Source: an uncultured Clostridia bacterium
GTDB lineage: Bacteria; Bacillota; Clostridia; TANB77; CAG-508
Direction of reading: 5' to 3'
DNA length: 37,875 nucleotides
Assembly (NCBI GenBank): GCA_947631495.1
Contig: CANRLO010000007.1
Span: 1 to 37,875, forward strand
Shown here: positions 1 to 8,792 of the stretch, piece by piece
How positions within the stretch are numbered: position 1 is the first letter of the stretch
How the letters are laid out: the number at the start of each line of letters is the position of its first letter
The notes under the pieces: model-generated
The model's database searches: none
Told to the model about the DNA's origin: nothing
Seen by the model: the letters and a program-made list of their open reading frames with translations, nothing else
Made by a program: the position numbers and the translations under genes

Positions 1-104
1 TCTGCCCCTTCTTTTAGTACATTTTTCATTTGTTCTTTTACTAAATGAAACGTACAAAAAGAACCAGTTAGTACAAATCCAACTCGTTTATCTTTTAATT
101 TCAT
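1..104 (-). CDS. dpaB: Dipicolinate synthase subunit B, N-terminal fragment (runs off left edge)
   Basis: Only the first 34 codons are present; the gene reads leftward out of the window. The translation starts MKLKDKRVGFVLTGSFCTF, which matches the start of the flavoprotein-like subunit B of dipicolinate synthase (DpaB/SpoVFB). In that family, with DpaA, it oxidises dihydrodipicolinate to dipicolinic acid in the mother cell for the spore core. The ATG at 102-104 is preceded by AAAGGAGG about 12 nt upstream. If right, the host makes endospores. The assignment rests on the N-terminal motif alone; another flavoprotein-fold enzyme is possible but less likely. Confidence 0.8.
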   Translation of the reverse strand, partial: MKLKDKRVGFVLTGSFCTFHLVKEQMKNVLKEGA

Positions 105-290
105 AAAATATACTTTTCCTCCTTTTGTGTAGTCTTATTATATCTTATGAAATTATGTAAATTTTGTTATTTTTTCCTTTACTTTTTATTTGTTTATGAT
201 ATAGTATCAAAAGTTACTTTATATATAGTTTTCAACCATGTACGGTAGAAAGGGCAATAGTATGAAAATAACAAAATATAATCTAAGTTC

Positions 291-320
291 TAAAAAAACA
301 AGAACCACAAATGTGGTTCT
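291..320 (-). terminator. Terminator of the glycosyltransferase pair
   Basis: Inverted repeat AGAACCACA / TGTGGTTCT at 301-320 with a 2-nt loop, followed on the minus strand by a run of seven T. It lies 10 nt beyond the stop of the family 2 glycosyltransferase. Confidence 0.85.
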
Positions 321-329
321 GTTATTTTT

Positions 330-1139
330 TTATTCATCATTTAAATTATTTTGTTCCATAAATTCATCAATTCTTTGTTTACAACGAATAACTTCTTTTT
401 TTATTTTAGCATCTAATTCTTCTGTTCTATTAGTCTTACGAATTAACATTAAATCTTCGATATTTTTAATATTATCATATATATTTTTAAAGGTTATCTT
501 AGAAGTAATACTGTTTGCTCTACCACTATAATATGTATGCACTGGGAAATCTGCTATTAAATATTTTTTTACCTTGATAATGGCTTTATATACAAATAAT
601 ACATCTTCATAATATCGATTTTCAGGAAAAAATAAATTATTTTCAATTAAAAACTTTCTATTCCAACATTTACTCCATGCATTTGTATATCTATCTCCTG
701 CTATTCTATATGTCTTATCACAAGTCTCTGGTGTTGGTATTACAGTAAAGACTTTTTTTCCTATGCTTGTAAATCCCATATAAATAACATCAACTGTATT
801 ATTTCCTATTAAATTATTTAATTTTTCTAAAACTTCATCATTGTTTAGAAAATCATCTGCATCTAGAAAAAGAATATATTCTCCCTTTGCTACTTTCATT
901 CCTGAATTTCTTGCGCCACCTAAACACTTATTAGTGTTATGTTCAATAATTTTTATATCATTTTTATATTTTTGTAATTCTACTTTTGTATTATCTGTGG
1001 AACAATCTTCTACTACAATAATTTCAAAATTTTTAAATGTTTGATTTTTTACACTATTAATTGCTCTTCCTACATATTCTTCTACATTATATGCTGGTAT
1101 AATAATACTAAATCTTATATTTTGTTCTACTTTTAACAT
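330..1139 (-). CDS. Family 2 glycosyltransferase (GT-A fold)
   Basis: 269 aa. The N-terminus FSIIIPAYNVEEYVGRAINS is the classic GT2 nucleotide-binding start; EDCSTDNT follows at about residue 45 and the DxD-like metal site FLDADD near residue 92. These enzymes move a sugar from a nucleotide-sugar to an acceptor on the cytoplasmic face, usually for surface polysaccharide or glycoprotein. There is no membrane segment. A GGGGGA ribosome site precedes the ATG. It lies 43 nt downstream of another glycosyltransferase on the same strand, so the two are probably co-transcribed. The acceptor and sugar cannot be read from the sequence. Confidence 0.9.
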   Translation of the reverse strand: MLKVEQNIRFSIIIPAYNVEEYVGRAINSVKNQTFKNFEIIVVEDCSTDNTKVELQKYKNDIKIIEHNTNKCLGGARNSGMKVAKGEYILFLDADDFLNNDEVLEKLNNLIGNNTVDVIYMGFTSIGKKVFTVIPTPETCDKTYRIAGDRYTNAWSKCWNRKFLIENNLFFPENRYYEDVLFVYKAIIKVKKYLIADFPVHTYYSGRANSITSKITFKNIYDNIKNIEDLMLIRKTNRTEELDAKIKKEVIRCKQRIDEFMEQNNLNDE

Positions 1140-1182
1140 ATTTCCCCCAACTAATAAACTATTTATTTATTTTTTTACAATT

Positions 1183-2217
1183 TTAAAAAGTTGAAAAGTA
1201 TTCTTTATATTTATCTTTGTATACATTGTTATTAATTTTTTTAGAACTTTCATAATTTTCATTGGATAATTCTAATAACAATTCTCTATTTTGATATAAT
1301 TGAATTATTTTGTCTTTTAATACTTTTTTAATATCTTCATCACTTTTTCCTACTTCCCTTTGTCCAATAATAAACTTAATTTGTTTTTCTCCTAAATATT
1401 CTCTTGCTATTCCAACGTCTGTTGTAATAATAGGAACGCCACATCCCATTGCTTCTAGTAAAGGTTTTGGAGTTCCTTCTGCAATTGAAACACATAAATA
1501 TATATCGATTTTGCTATAATAGTTACACATTTTATCATTTGTAATATAATTTGTATTTTTATCGGCACAGTAAGTATCAATTTTATATCCTTCTTCTTGT
1601 AATTCTTTGATAACAGGCATAAAAATAGTATGAAAGCCTTTAAAATCAATAGTTTGTCCATTTTCATCTTTCTCTTTGTTGTTCCAAGCACTATTTCCTA
1701 CCCAGCCTAAAACAAGTGGAAAACGATTTGTTTCTTTAAATCTTTCTATATTTTTAGGGTAAAACATATTGCTATCAAAGGTATCTCCTAATATTCCCCA
1801 AGGTTTTTTAATGTTATGATTATTAGCATAAATATCATATAGTTTTTTTGAAGATGTAACATATTTTTTACATATATCGTTAAAAACTTCATTATAAGAA
1901 TTATCATCAATATATAAATGGTCGTATATTCCGGTAGATAACTTTTGTTTTAATTTACACACATCAATATTTTGTTCTTGTAGATAGTTTTGAAAATTCT
2001 TGTCGCAAAGAGGTAGTAGAGTTTTTCTCCAAAAAAAATGAATAATGTCGTAATCTTTTACTATATTAAAAATTTTAAGTAAATCGTCATTAAATTCTTC
2101 TGATTTACTATAAAATATATCAATTTTAAAATCTTCTTTTAATGCTTCTTTTATAAGATTTGCTGCCAAATCAAATGCCCATCCTTTAATATCTGCAATT
2201 AATGCAATTGATTTCAT
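1183..2217 (-). CDS. Family 4 type glycosyltransferase (GT-B fold)
   Basis: 344 aa. The C-terminal half carries the retaining GT4 donor-site motif EGTPKPLLEAMGCGVPIITT (E-x7-E pattern, about residues 247-266). The N-terminal half (MKSIALIADIKGWAFDLAAN, then DYDIIHFFWRK) resembles the acceptor-binding Rossmann domain of GT-B enzymes. It is cytoplasmic with no signal peptide. It is the first gene of a two-gene unit with the GT2 enzyme downstream. The likely role is extracellular polysaccharide or glycan assembly; the substrate is unknown. Confidence 0.88.
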   Translation of the reverse strand: MKSIALIADIKGWAFDLAANLIKEALKEDFKIDIFYSKSEEFNDDLLKIFNIVKDYDIIHFFWRKTLLPLCDKNFQNYLQEQNIDVCKLKQKLSTGIYDHLYIDDNSYNEVFNDICKKYVTSSKKLYDIYANNHNIKKPWGILGDTFDSNMFYPKNIERFKETNRFPLVLGWVGNSAWNNKEKDENGQTIDFKGFHTIFMPVIKELQEEGYKIDTYCADKNTNYITNDKMCNYYSKIDIYLCVSIAEGTPKPLLEAMGCGVPIITTDVGIAREYLGEKQIKFIIGQREVGKSDEDIKKVLKDKIIQLYQNRELLLELSNENYESSKKINNNVYKDKYKEYFSTF

Positions 2218-2304
2218 ATAAACCCCCTATTATTTAGATATATTTAATTATACCATTTTTTTGAAAAAAAGAAAAGATATTTAATAAATTTATAAGAAAT
2301 AAGG

Positions 2305-2336
2305 AAAACCTAGATAATTACTATAATCTAGGTTTT
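2305..2336 (-). terminator. Hairpin terminator after the pta-ack cluster
   Basis: Perfect 11-bp arms AAAACCTAGAT / ATCTAGGTTTT around a 10-nt loop, between the acetate kinase stop (2391) and the glycosyltransferase start (2217). The T-rich tail is stronger on the plus strand, but only minus-strand genes flank it, so it most likely ends the ack transcript. Confidence 0.6.
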
Positions 2337-2390
2337 TCTTTTTGTAAATTTTAAATACATTTTTTACTTTGATAAAATTTCACTTATTTT

Positions 2391-3587
2391 TTATAAACTT
2401 TCTACAATTGCTTTAGTATCTCTTGCAATAACTAATTCTTCGTTCGTTGGTACAACCCATACTTTTACTTTTGAACCTTTAGTAGAAATTTCTTGTTCTT
2501 CTCCTCTTATTTGATTTGCTTCTTGATTAATTTCTACTCCCATCCATTCTAAATGTTTGCATATACATTTTCTAATATTAACTTGGTTTTCACCTACTCC
2601 TGCAGTAAAGGCAATTGCATCAATTCCATTCATAGAAACAGCATATTTTGCAATATATTGAGCTACATTATAGCAATATGCATCTCTTGCTAGCATTGCT
2701 CTTTTATTTCCTTCCTCTGCTGCTTTTTCAATATCTCTGAAATCTGGTGTTACTCCTGAAATACCAAGTACACCTGATTTTTTATTTAAAATATCTTCTA
2801 CTTCATCTGGTGATAAATTTTCTTTTTTCATTAGAAATGTTACAATAGATGGGTCTAAATCGCCACTTCTTGCACACATCATAATACCAGAAACTGGAGT
2901 CATTCCCATAGAAGTATCTACTGATTTTCCACCATCAACTGCGCATAAACTTGCACCTTGACCTAAATGGCATACTACAATTTTTAAGTCTTTGATATTT
3001 TTATTCATTAGTTCTGCTAAACGGTTTGAAACATAACGATGAGATGTTCCATGAAAACCATATTTACGCATTTTATATTTTTCATAATATTCATAAGGAA
3101 TTGGATAAATATATCTTTCTTCTGGAATTGTTTGATGAAAAGCAGTGTCAAATACAGCCACCATAGGTTTATTTGGTATTACCTTTTGACATGCATAAAT
3201 TCCATTTAAAATTGGTGGTGTATGAATTGGTGCAAGTTCTTTACAACTTGCTATTTCTTTAATCACTTCATCTGTAATTAAAACAGATTTATCAAATAAG
3301 TCGGTTCCATGAGGGACTCTATGACCAATAGCGTTTACTTCGTCTAAAGATTTAATTACACCATATTCTTCATGTAATAATTGCTTAAGCATAAATTCTA
3401 AGGCTTGCTCATGGTTTTCTACTGGATTTTCTAATACATATTTTTCATTATTTACTTTATGTGTTAAAAAACTATTATTTTGACCAATTCTTTCATAATT
3501 GCCTTTCGCTAATACTTGTTCATTTTCCATATCAATTAACTGATATTTTAAAGATGAACTTCCACAATTGATAACTAATATTTTCAT
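2391..3587 (-). CDS. Divergent acetate kinase paralogue
   Basis: 398 aa, the usual acetate kinase length. It keeps the general residues: GHR (Arg90), VFDTAFH (Asp), GFHGTSH (His), ARSGDLDPS (Arg) and the C-terminal NEELVIARD (Glu). It departs from the neighbouring copy at several loops: NCGSSS for [14 protein letters not shown] for [15 protein letters not shown] for LHNPAAL, and MMCARSGD for AMGTRSGD. Known enzymes make acetyl phosphate from acetate and ATP, or the reverse. The substitutions cluster in substrate and nucleotide loops, so a different short-chain acyl substrate, lower activity or a regulatory role are all possible. It starts 19 nt after the other ack gene stops and is probably co-transcribed with it. 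Confidence 0.85.
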   Translation of the reverse strand: MKILVINCGSSSLKYQLIDMENEQVLAKGNYERIGQNNSFLTHKVNNEKYVLENPVENHEQALEFMLKQLLHEEYGVIKSLDEVNAIGHRVPHGTDLFDKSVLITDEVIKEIASCKELAPIHTPPILNGIYACQKVIPNKPMVAVFDTAFHQTIPEERYIYPIPYEYYEKYKMRKYGFHGTSHRYVSNRLAELMNKNIKDLKIVVCHLGQGASLCAVDGGKSVDTSMGMTPVSGIMMCARSGDLDPSIVTFLMKKENLSPDEVEDILNKKSGVLGISGVTPDFRDIEKAAEEGNKRAMLARDAYCYNVAQYIAKYAVSMNGIDAIAFTAGVGENQVNIRKCICKHLEWMGVEINQEANQIRGEEQEISTKGSKVKVWVVPTNEELVIARDTKAIVESL

Positions 3588-3606
3588 ATTTTTCCTGTTT
3601 ACCTTT

Positions 3607-4806
3607 CTATTTTACTAAATCTCTTGTATCTCTTGCAATCATTAATTCTTCTTCGGTTGGAACAATCCATACTTTTACTTTTGAATCTTTGCTAGAAATT
3701 TCTCTTTCTTCTGCTTTTACATTATTTGCTTCTAAATCTAAGCTTACGCCCATCCATGTTAGCTGTTCACATATCATTTTTCTTTCGTCTGGTCCTCTTT
3801 CTCCTACTCCTCCTGCAAATGCAATGACATCTACACCGTTCATGGCTACTGCATATTTTGCAATATATTGTGCAATAATATAGCAATAAGTTTCCATTGC
3901 AATTCTTGCTCTTTTTGCATTTTCATCGTTTTTATCTATTGATTCTAGTAAATCACGGTTATCTGCGGAAATTTCTGAAATTCCAAGTAGACCTGATTTT
4001 TTATTTAAAATATTTTCTACTTCGTCAGGTGATAAATTTTCTTTTTTCATTAAGAAAGTTACAATAGATGGGTCTAAATCGCCACTTCTTGTTCCCATAG
4101 CAATTCCTGCAAGTGGCGTGAAGCCCATAGATGTATCTACTGATTTACCATTTTGTACTGCACATAAACTTGCTCCTTGTCCTAAATGACATACAATAGT
4201 TTTTAAATTTTCTACTGGTTTTCCAACTAACTCTGCTATTCTTGCAGATACATATCTGTGAGATGTTCCATGGAAACCATATTTTCTAATTCCATATTTT
4301 TCATAATATTCATAAGGAATTGGGTAAATATATCTTTCTTCTGGAATTGTTTGATGGAATGCAGTATCAAATACGGCAACATTTTTCTTGCCTGGCATTA
4401 CTTTTTCACATGCTTCTATTCCTGTTAATGCTGCTGGGTTGTGAAGTGGTGCTAATGGAATGCATTCTTTAATAGTTTCTTTTACTTCGTCTGTAATTAC
4501 AACAGATTTGTTGAATTTTTCTCCTCCGTGAACAACTCTATGTCCTATGGCTGTTATTTCATCTAAAGAAGAAATAACTCCATGCTCGCTATCTGTAAAT
4601 TGAGATAGTACAAAAGAGATGGCTTCTTCATGATTTTTTGCTTCTCTTTCGTATTTGTATTTTTCACTTCCTACTTTATGTGTTACAAAAGAATCTTTTG
4701 AACCTATTTTTTCATAGTTTCCTTTTGCTAATACTTGTTCGTTTTCCATATCAATTAGTTGATATTTTAGGGATGAACTTCCACTGTTTAAGACTAAAAT
4801 TTTCAT
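3607..4806 (-). CDS. ackA: Acetate kinase
   Basis: 399 aa. It has all canonical ASKHA acetate kinase motifs: N-terminal [72 protein letters not shown] and a C-terminal EEELMIARD. It catalyses acetyl phosphate + ADP to acetate + ATP, the ATP-yielding step after Pta. It sits between pta (stop 92 nt upstream) and a second, diverged ack gene (19 nt downstream), which looks like a tandem duplication. An AAAGGAGG ribosome site lies before the ATG. Confidence 0.95.
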   Translation of the reverse strand: MKILVLNSGSSSLKYQLIDMENEQVLAKGNYEKIGSKDSFVTHKVGSEKYKYEREAKNHEEAISFVLSQFTDSEHGVISSLDEITAIGHRVVHGGEKFNKSVVITDEVKETIKECIPLAPLHNPAALTGIEACEKVMPGKKNVAVFDTAFHQTIPEERYIYPIPYEYYEKYGIRKYGFHGTSHRYVSARIAELVGKPVENLKTIVCHLGQGASLCAVQNGKSVDTSMGFTPLAGIAMGTRSGDLDPSIVTFLMKKENLSPDEVENILNKKSGLLGISEISADNRDLLESIDKNDENAKRARIAMETYCYIIAQYIAKYAVAMNGVDVIAFAGGVGERGPDERKMICEQLTWMGVSLDLEANNVKAEEREISSKDSKVKVWIVPTEEELMIARDTRDLVK

Positions 4807-4898
4807 TTTATCTTTTTCCTCCTTTTATATTTCTAATTCATTTTATTAACAAGTTTATATAAGTATATATTGTAGTATTTACGATTTTTTTAATTATA

Positions 4899-5897
4899 TT
4901 AGTTATTTTGTGCTTGAACTGCAGTTATTGCAACAACTCCTGCAATATCGTCTGCTGAACAACCTCTTGATAAATCATTTACTGGTCTTGCAATTCCTTG
5001 GCAAAGTGGTCCATAAGCTTCTGCTTTTGCTAACCTTTGTACTAATTTATAACCAATGTTTCCTGCATCTAAGTCTGGAAAAATTAAGGTATTTGCTTTT
5101 CCCTCCAATGGACTTCCTGGTGCTTTAGATGCGGCAATTTCTGGAATAATAGCAGCATCTAATTGTAATTCTCCATCTGCTACTAAATCTGGCATTTTTT
5201 CTTTTAAAATTTTTGTTGCTTCTACAACTTTATCAGTAAGTGGCGAATGTGCACTTCCATAAGAAGAATATGAAAGCATAGCAACTCTTGGCTCTTTTCC
5301 TACTAACTGTTCAAAACTTTTTGCTGAAGAAATAGCAATTTCAGATAATGCTTCTGGGTCTGGATATTCATTTAAACCACAATCTCCAAATACGAAAGCC
5401 CCGTTTTCTCCATATTCACAATTTGGAACTACCATTAAAAAGAAAGCAGATACAAGTTTTGTACCAGGTGCCGTTTTTAAAATTTGTAAGGCTGGTCTTA
5501 AAGTGTCTGCGGTAGAATGGCAAGCGCCAGATACTAAACCGTCAGCATCTTTCTCTTTTACCATCATCATTCCAAAATAAACATAGTCTTTCATATATTC
5601 TTTTGCTTTTTCTAACGTCATTCCTTTTGCTTTTCTTAATTCATAAAATTCATTTGCATAGAAACTAAATTTTTCACTTGTTTGTGGGTCTACTATTTTT
5701 ACCCCTGTAAGATTTACTTCATTTTCTTTTGCAAACGCTTCTACTTTTTCTTTGTTTCCTATTAAAATAATATCTGCATATCCTTCTTTTAGTATTTTTT
5801 CTACTGCTTTAAGAACACGCAAATCATTACTTTCTGGTAATACAATTGTTTTTATATCTTGTTTTGCTCTTTGCTTAATATCTTCAATAAAAGACAT
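4899..5897 (-). CDS. pta: Phosphate acetyltransferase
   Basis: 332 aa from the chosen start MSFIEDIKQRAKQ at 5897, the normal size for a short Pta without an N-terminal DRTGG domain. Diagnostic stretches are DIKTIVLPESNDLRVLKA, SGACHSTADTLRPALQ, KAPGSPLEGKANTLIFPDLD and NIGYKLVQRLA. It converts acetyl-CoA and phosphate to acetyl phosphate and CoA, feeding the acetate kinases downstream. An open frame continues 43 codons further upstream, but that extension is unlike the family, and AAAGGAGG lies about 11 nt before the chosen ATG. Confidence 0.94.
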   Translation of the reverse strand: MSFIEDIKQRAKQDIKTIVLPESNDLRVLKAVEKILKEGYADIILIGNKEKVEAFAKENEVNLTGVKIVDPQTSEKFSFYANEFYELRKAKGMTLEKAKEYMKDYVYFGMMMVKEKDADGLVSGACHSTADTLRPALQILKTAPGTKLVSAFFLMVVPNCEYGENGAFVFGDCGLNEYPDPEALSEIAISSAKSFEQLVGKEPRVAMLSYSSYGSAHSPLTDKVVEATKILKEKMPDLVADGELQLDAAIIPEIAASKAPGSPLEGKANTLIFPDLDAGNIGYKLVQRLAKAEAYGPLCQGIARPVNDLSRGCSADDIAGVVAITAVQAQNN

Positions 5898-5991
5898 AAA
5901 ACTATATTCCTCCTTTGCTTTAAATACTATATTATTATATAAGCAAATAAGAAAAAGTACAAGTGATTTTATAAAATTTTTCGATATAAAA

Positions 5992-6043
5992 AAGTGAACC
6001 CCTCTAACAAAACAAATTTGTTTCATTAGAAGGATTCATTTTT
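5992..6043 (-). terminator. Terminator of the first duplicated unknown gene
   Basis: Long imperfect inverted repeat centred on ACAAATTTGT, with outer arms TGAACC / GGATTCA, followed by T on the minus strand. It lies just past the stop of the gene at 6062. A near copy is found at 6751-6796 behind the paralogous gene. Confidence 0.8.
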
Positions 6044-6061
6044 AGCTTTTACCGAGGTTCC

Positions 6062-6538
6062 TTATTCTTTAGGTTCCTCATTTTTGCAAGTTGCAATTTC
6101 GACACGCATTTTTATTCTTAATTCCTTGTTCTGAGTAAGAGTAACCTCAAAATACTTCACTACTTCTGTATCACTCAGTAAGAAATCATAAATACGAGTA
6201 ACTGTGTCTTCTGTAGCCTCGCATTCATTCACATTGTTCATAGCTTCCATTACTCTTTTATTAGCAATGGTGCTCAGAAATTGATATTCTTTGACTTCTC
6301 CGCAGCCCTCCTTATCAATTTGTACAAAGCATTTTAATTTTTGGTCATTTGCTTTGTAAGAAATTGAGACAGCTGCGACTCCGCACGGCACACCTTCTTC
6401 TTCATTAGACGCTCCAAAAACGTCTAAAATCAAGTTGATGTACTTTTTGGTTTGGCAGTCTCTTACCTCCCTATTGTGTTTTATTTCTTCATACCGTCTC
6501 TTCCAAATCTCTGTTGCTTTTTCGCTAATTTCACTCAT
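6062..6538 (-). CDS. Unknown 158-aa protein, paralogue of the next gene
   Basis: I do not recognise the family. It starts MSEISEKATEIWKRRYEEI and is soluble, acidic and helix-rich at the N-terminus. It aligns along its length with the 160-aa product of 6819-7301: both share the MSEIxEx start, a VMEAM..V..CEA block near residue 100, a YFEVT block near residue 130 and a CxNEEPxE tail. Codon use is less A/T-rich than in the flanking metabolic genes. It has its own promoter (6607-6635) and terminator, so it is monocistronic. No catalytic motif is visible. Confidence 0.75.
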   Translation of the reverse strand: MSEISEKATEIWKRRYEEIKHNREVRDCQTKKYINLILDVFGASNEEEGVPCGVAAVSISYKANDQKLKCFVQIDKEGCGEVKEYQFLSTIANKRVMEAMNNVNECEATEDTVTRIYDFLLSDTEVVKYFEVTLTQNKELRIKMRVEIATCKNEEPKE

Positions 6539-6606
6539 ACTGTTTTCCTCCTTGTGCTTTTTTGAAATGTTTGCAACTTGCTACTTTACATATAAAACTA
6601 ACTAAT

Positions 6607-6635
6607 ATGATATCATATTTTACATAAATAGTCAA
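6607..6635 (-). promoter_or_regulatory. Sigma-A promoter with conserved spacer (copy 1)
   Basis: On the minus strand: -35 TTGACT, a 17-nt spacer (ATTTATGTAAAATATGA) and -10 TATCAT. The spacer closely matches those of the promoters at 7368-7396 and 20704-20732, which points to a shared regulator. The leader downstream carries AAAGTAGCAA. Confidence 0.75.
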
Positions 6636-6639
6636 TATT

Positions 6640-6748
6640 TTTTCTATTTATTATGTAAATTTTTATATTTTGGCTTCTGCTAACTCTTTTTTTATTTTTT
6701 CTAGTTCTTTTTTCTTTATCATATTATTTACTAATTGCAAACTATAAA
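6640..6748 (-). other. Intergenic spacer with a short open-frame remnant
   Basis: Between the two duplicated genes the minus strand encodes a short lysine-rich peptide ending KKELEKIKKELAEAKI with a stop near 6661. It has no ribosome site and overlaps no conserved feature, so it is more likely the relic tail of a gene than a functional peptide. Confidence 0.3.
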
Positions 6749-6750
6749 AA

Positions 6751-6796
6751 ATAAACCCTCCTAACAAAACAAATTTGTTTCATTAGAAGGGTTCAT
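6751..6796 (-). terminator. Terminator of the second duplicated unknown gene
   Basis: Inverted repeat with arms AACCCTCCTAA / TTAGAAGGGTT around ACAAATTTGT, 23 nt past the stop at 6819. It is nearly identical to the element at 5992-6043, so the duplication included the terminator. Confidence 0.8.
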
Positions 6797-6818
6797 TTTA
6801 ACTTTTGTTTGAGGTGCC

Positions 6819-7301
6819 TTATTCTTCCGGCTCCTCGTTTTCGCAAATTGTTTCATCGAGTGTTACATCTTCTTCTGGACGCATTTTTATTACTATTTGG
6901 CTGTCTTCATCTGATGTAACTTCAAAATACTTCGTTACTTGTGGATTTGCTACTAATAGATTATAAATTTTGGTAATAATCCTACAATCTACAGCCTCGC
7001 ATACTTCCACTCTCCTCATAGCTTCCATTATTTTTTTATTTTCAACGATTGAACGAATTTGATTGTCTGGTTCACCAATATTGTTGTTAAAAAATTGTAC
7101 ATCGCACCCTAGACATTCATTATATGAGTTATAAGAAACGATAACTCTTACAACATAGTCCGGTTCATTTGATGCTTCAAAAACATCTAAAATGCGGTTA
7201 GCATAGTTTTCTATCTGTGTAGCTACTAACTCCTTTTTCCGTCTTATTATTTCACTATTTTCCCTCCAAATTTTTTCTGCTCTTTCACCAATTTCACTCA
7301 T
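6819..7301 (-). CDS. Unknown 160-aa protein, paralogue of the previous gene
   Basis: No family recognised. It starts MSEIGERAEKIWRENSEIIR after a good AAGGAGG site. It matches the 158-aa neighbour in the N-terminal helix, the IMEAMRRVEVCEA block, the IYNLLVANPQVTKYFEVT segment and the acidic CENEEPEE tail. The middle part (VVRVIVSYNSYNECLGCDVQF against VAAVSISYKANDQKLKCFVQ) shows the same strand pattern. It is soluble, with no signal or membrane segment. Its promoter lies inside the 3' end of the upstream surface-protein gene. The divergence between the two copies suggests an old duplication. Confidence 0.75.
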   Translation of the reverse strand: MSEIGERAEKIWRENSEIIRRKKELVATQIENYANRILDVFEASNEPDYVVRVIVSYNSYNECLGCDVQFFNNNIGEPDNQIRSIVENKKIMEAMRRVEVCEAVDCRIITKIYNLLVANPQVTKYFEVTSDEDSQIVIKMRPEEDVTLDETICENEEPEE

Positions 7302-7367
7302 AATGTAATCCTCCTTTTGCTTTTTGAAATATTGACAATTTGCTACTTTTACTTTGTTACTTGCTAA

Positions 7368-7396
7368 AGTATATCATATTTAACATAATTATTCAA
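7368..7396 (-). promoter_or_regulatory. Sigma-A promoter with conserved spacer (copy 2)
   Basis: On the minus strand: -35 TTGAAT, 17-nt spacer AATTATGTTAAATATGA, -10 TATACT. The -35 overlaps the last codons of the gene that ends at 7389. The spacer matches the promoters of the 6062 and 20302 genes. Confidence 0.75.
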
Positions 7397-8627
7397 GTGT
7401 TTTTCTTTTCTTAATTGCATAAAGAGTGCCACCAATAAGAACAATAGCCACAATAACACCTAAAATCCACCATTTTGCATTTTCTTTTTGCTCTTCTTTT
7501 ATTTCTTCCTTTTTGTTATTTGCTTCTTGCTCTTCTAAAATAGTAGATAATTTTTCCGCTTCTACCTTTGTTTCTTCTTCATATTGTGACTGTTCTTCCT
7601 CGTTTCTTCTATGCACTACAATTTCATATATTTTATTTGTTATTCCATCTGTTGCAGTTACCACAACTTTCACAATATTATCTCCAACCTGCATAGCACC
7701 ATTTCCTTGAATTTCAACTTTTGCATTTGGGTTTTGCGGAATTGCAAGAAGGTTGATTTTTTCAGTAGTAAAAGGAATATCTGCTTCATAGTTTAAAGTA
7801 TTGTTATCAAAGGAAGGATATAAAATTGCTTCTTGAAGAGCAAGAGTTTCTAAATTGCTATTTGCCGCTTCTATATTTTGTGTTTTCGTGACAAAAATTT
7901 CATAATTTTCTTCTTTGCTGCCATCTTCTGATACTACATGAATGGTAATAGTATTTTTTCCTAATTGTAAATTTTTGTTTCCGGTAATAGTTACGCTAGC
8001 CTTTCCGTTTTCTGGAATTGCTGTTACATCTAAACTTTCTACAAAATTATTAACAACTATATAATATTGTTTTACCTCTTTTTGAAAATTAGGACTAATT
8101 CCTTCCTGATTTAATCTTAAAACCTTTAAATTAGCACTACTTGGATTAGCTTCATTACTTTCTTCTTGTATTGGTAATTCTTCATTTAAAATAATATCTT
8201 CTTGCTTTCCTATTTGTAAAGAAACGTGTTTATTATCTATTTTAATGCTTTCTCCATTTTCGTTATAAAACTCTCCTGTTACTACAATACTTGCTATTCC
8301 TTCTTCTTTGGCTTTTAGTACAAAATCTCCTATTTCTACTACATTAGTATTTTTTCCGTTTTCCGAAAACCAAGTAGCAACAATTCGATTGTTGCTATAA
8401 TTAGAATTTTCTGGACCTTTACTATATTCTAATTTATCTTGAGAAAAATAGATTTCTAAAGTACAAGCAGCAATTTGCATCTCTGTAATTTGTATTTTAA
8501 AACTAATTTCTTCCTCTTTTTCAATTTGTTCTTTTTCCAATATAATATTAAGTTGCGTTTGTGCTAATGTTGTGGTAGTAAATACAAGGAAAAATAAAAT
8601 TACAATGATTCCTATTTTATATTTCAT
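7389..8627 (-). CDS. Membrane-anchored surface protein with cohesin-like and cadherin-like domains
   Basis: 412 aa from MKYKIGIIVILFFLVFTTTT, chosen over an ATG 11 codons earlier because AAAGGA lies before it and the signal peptide then starts at residue 1. Order: signal peptide (1-22); a cohesin-like beta-sandwich (about 25-135, LNIILEKEQIEKEEEISFKI ... LEIYFSQDKLEYSKG); a linker; two cadherin-like beta-sandwich (Big/PF12733-type) repeats (about 165-250 and 255-340, each ending in an EIxV strand); an acidic Glu/Lys coiled stalk; and a C-terminal membrane helix WWILGVIVAIVLIGGTLYAI with a KKRK stop-transfer. It lacks LPXTG. It probably holds an extracellular partner at the membrane. It is the last gene of the surface cluster. 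Confidence 0.8.
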   Translation of the reverse strand: MKYKIGIIVILFFLVFTTTTLAQTQLNIILEKEQIEKEEEISFKIQITEMQIAACTLEIYFSQDKLEYSKGPENSNYSNNRIVATWFSENGKNTNVVEIGDFVLKAKEEGIASIVVTGEFYNENGESIKIDNKHVSLQIGKQEDIILNEELPIQEESNEANPSSANLKVLRLNQEGISPNFQKEVKQYYIVVNNFVESLDVTAIPENGKASVTITGNKNLQLGKNTITIHVVSEDGSKEENYEIFVTKTQNIEAANSNLETLALQEAILYPSFDNNTLNYEADIPFTTEKINLLAIPQNPNAKVEIQGNGAMQVGDNIVKVVVTATDGITNKIYEIVVHRRNEEEQSQYEEETKVEAEKLSTILEEQEANNKKEEIKEEQKENAKWWILGVIVAIVLIGGTLYAIKKRKTLE

Positions 8628-8792
8628 TTTCACATTCCTTTCTTTTCTTACAAGACACACATTATTTCTTTAAAACTTAAAATTCTTTTCTTGCTTTGCT
8701 TTAAATGTATACTTTCTCGTTTTTCTATATTTGTTTACTACTACACGTAGTAGCCAAAGATTATTTCTTTACTTAGTACATATAGATACCAT

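Noticed and set aside
5898..6026. 43-codon N-terminal extension of Pta
   Set aside because: It is unlike the family, and the ribosome site fits the internal ATG at 5897.
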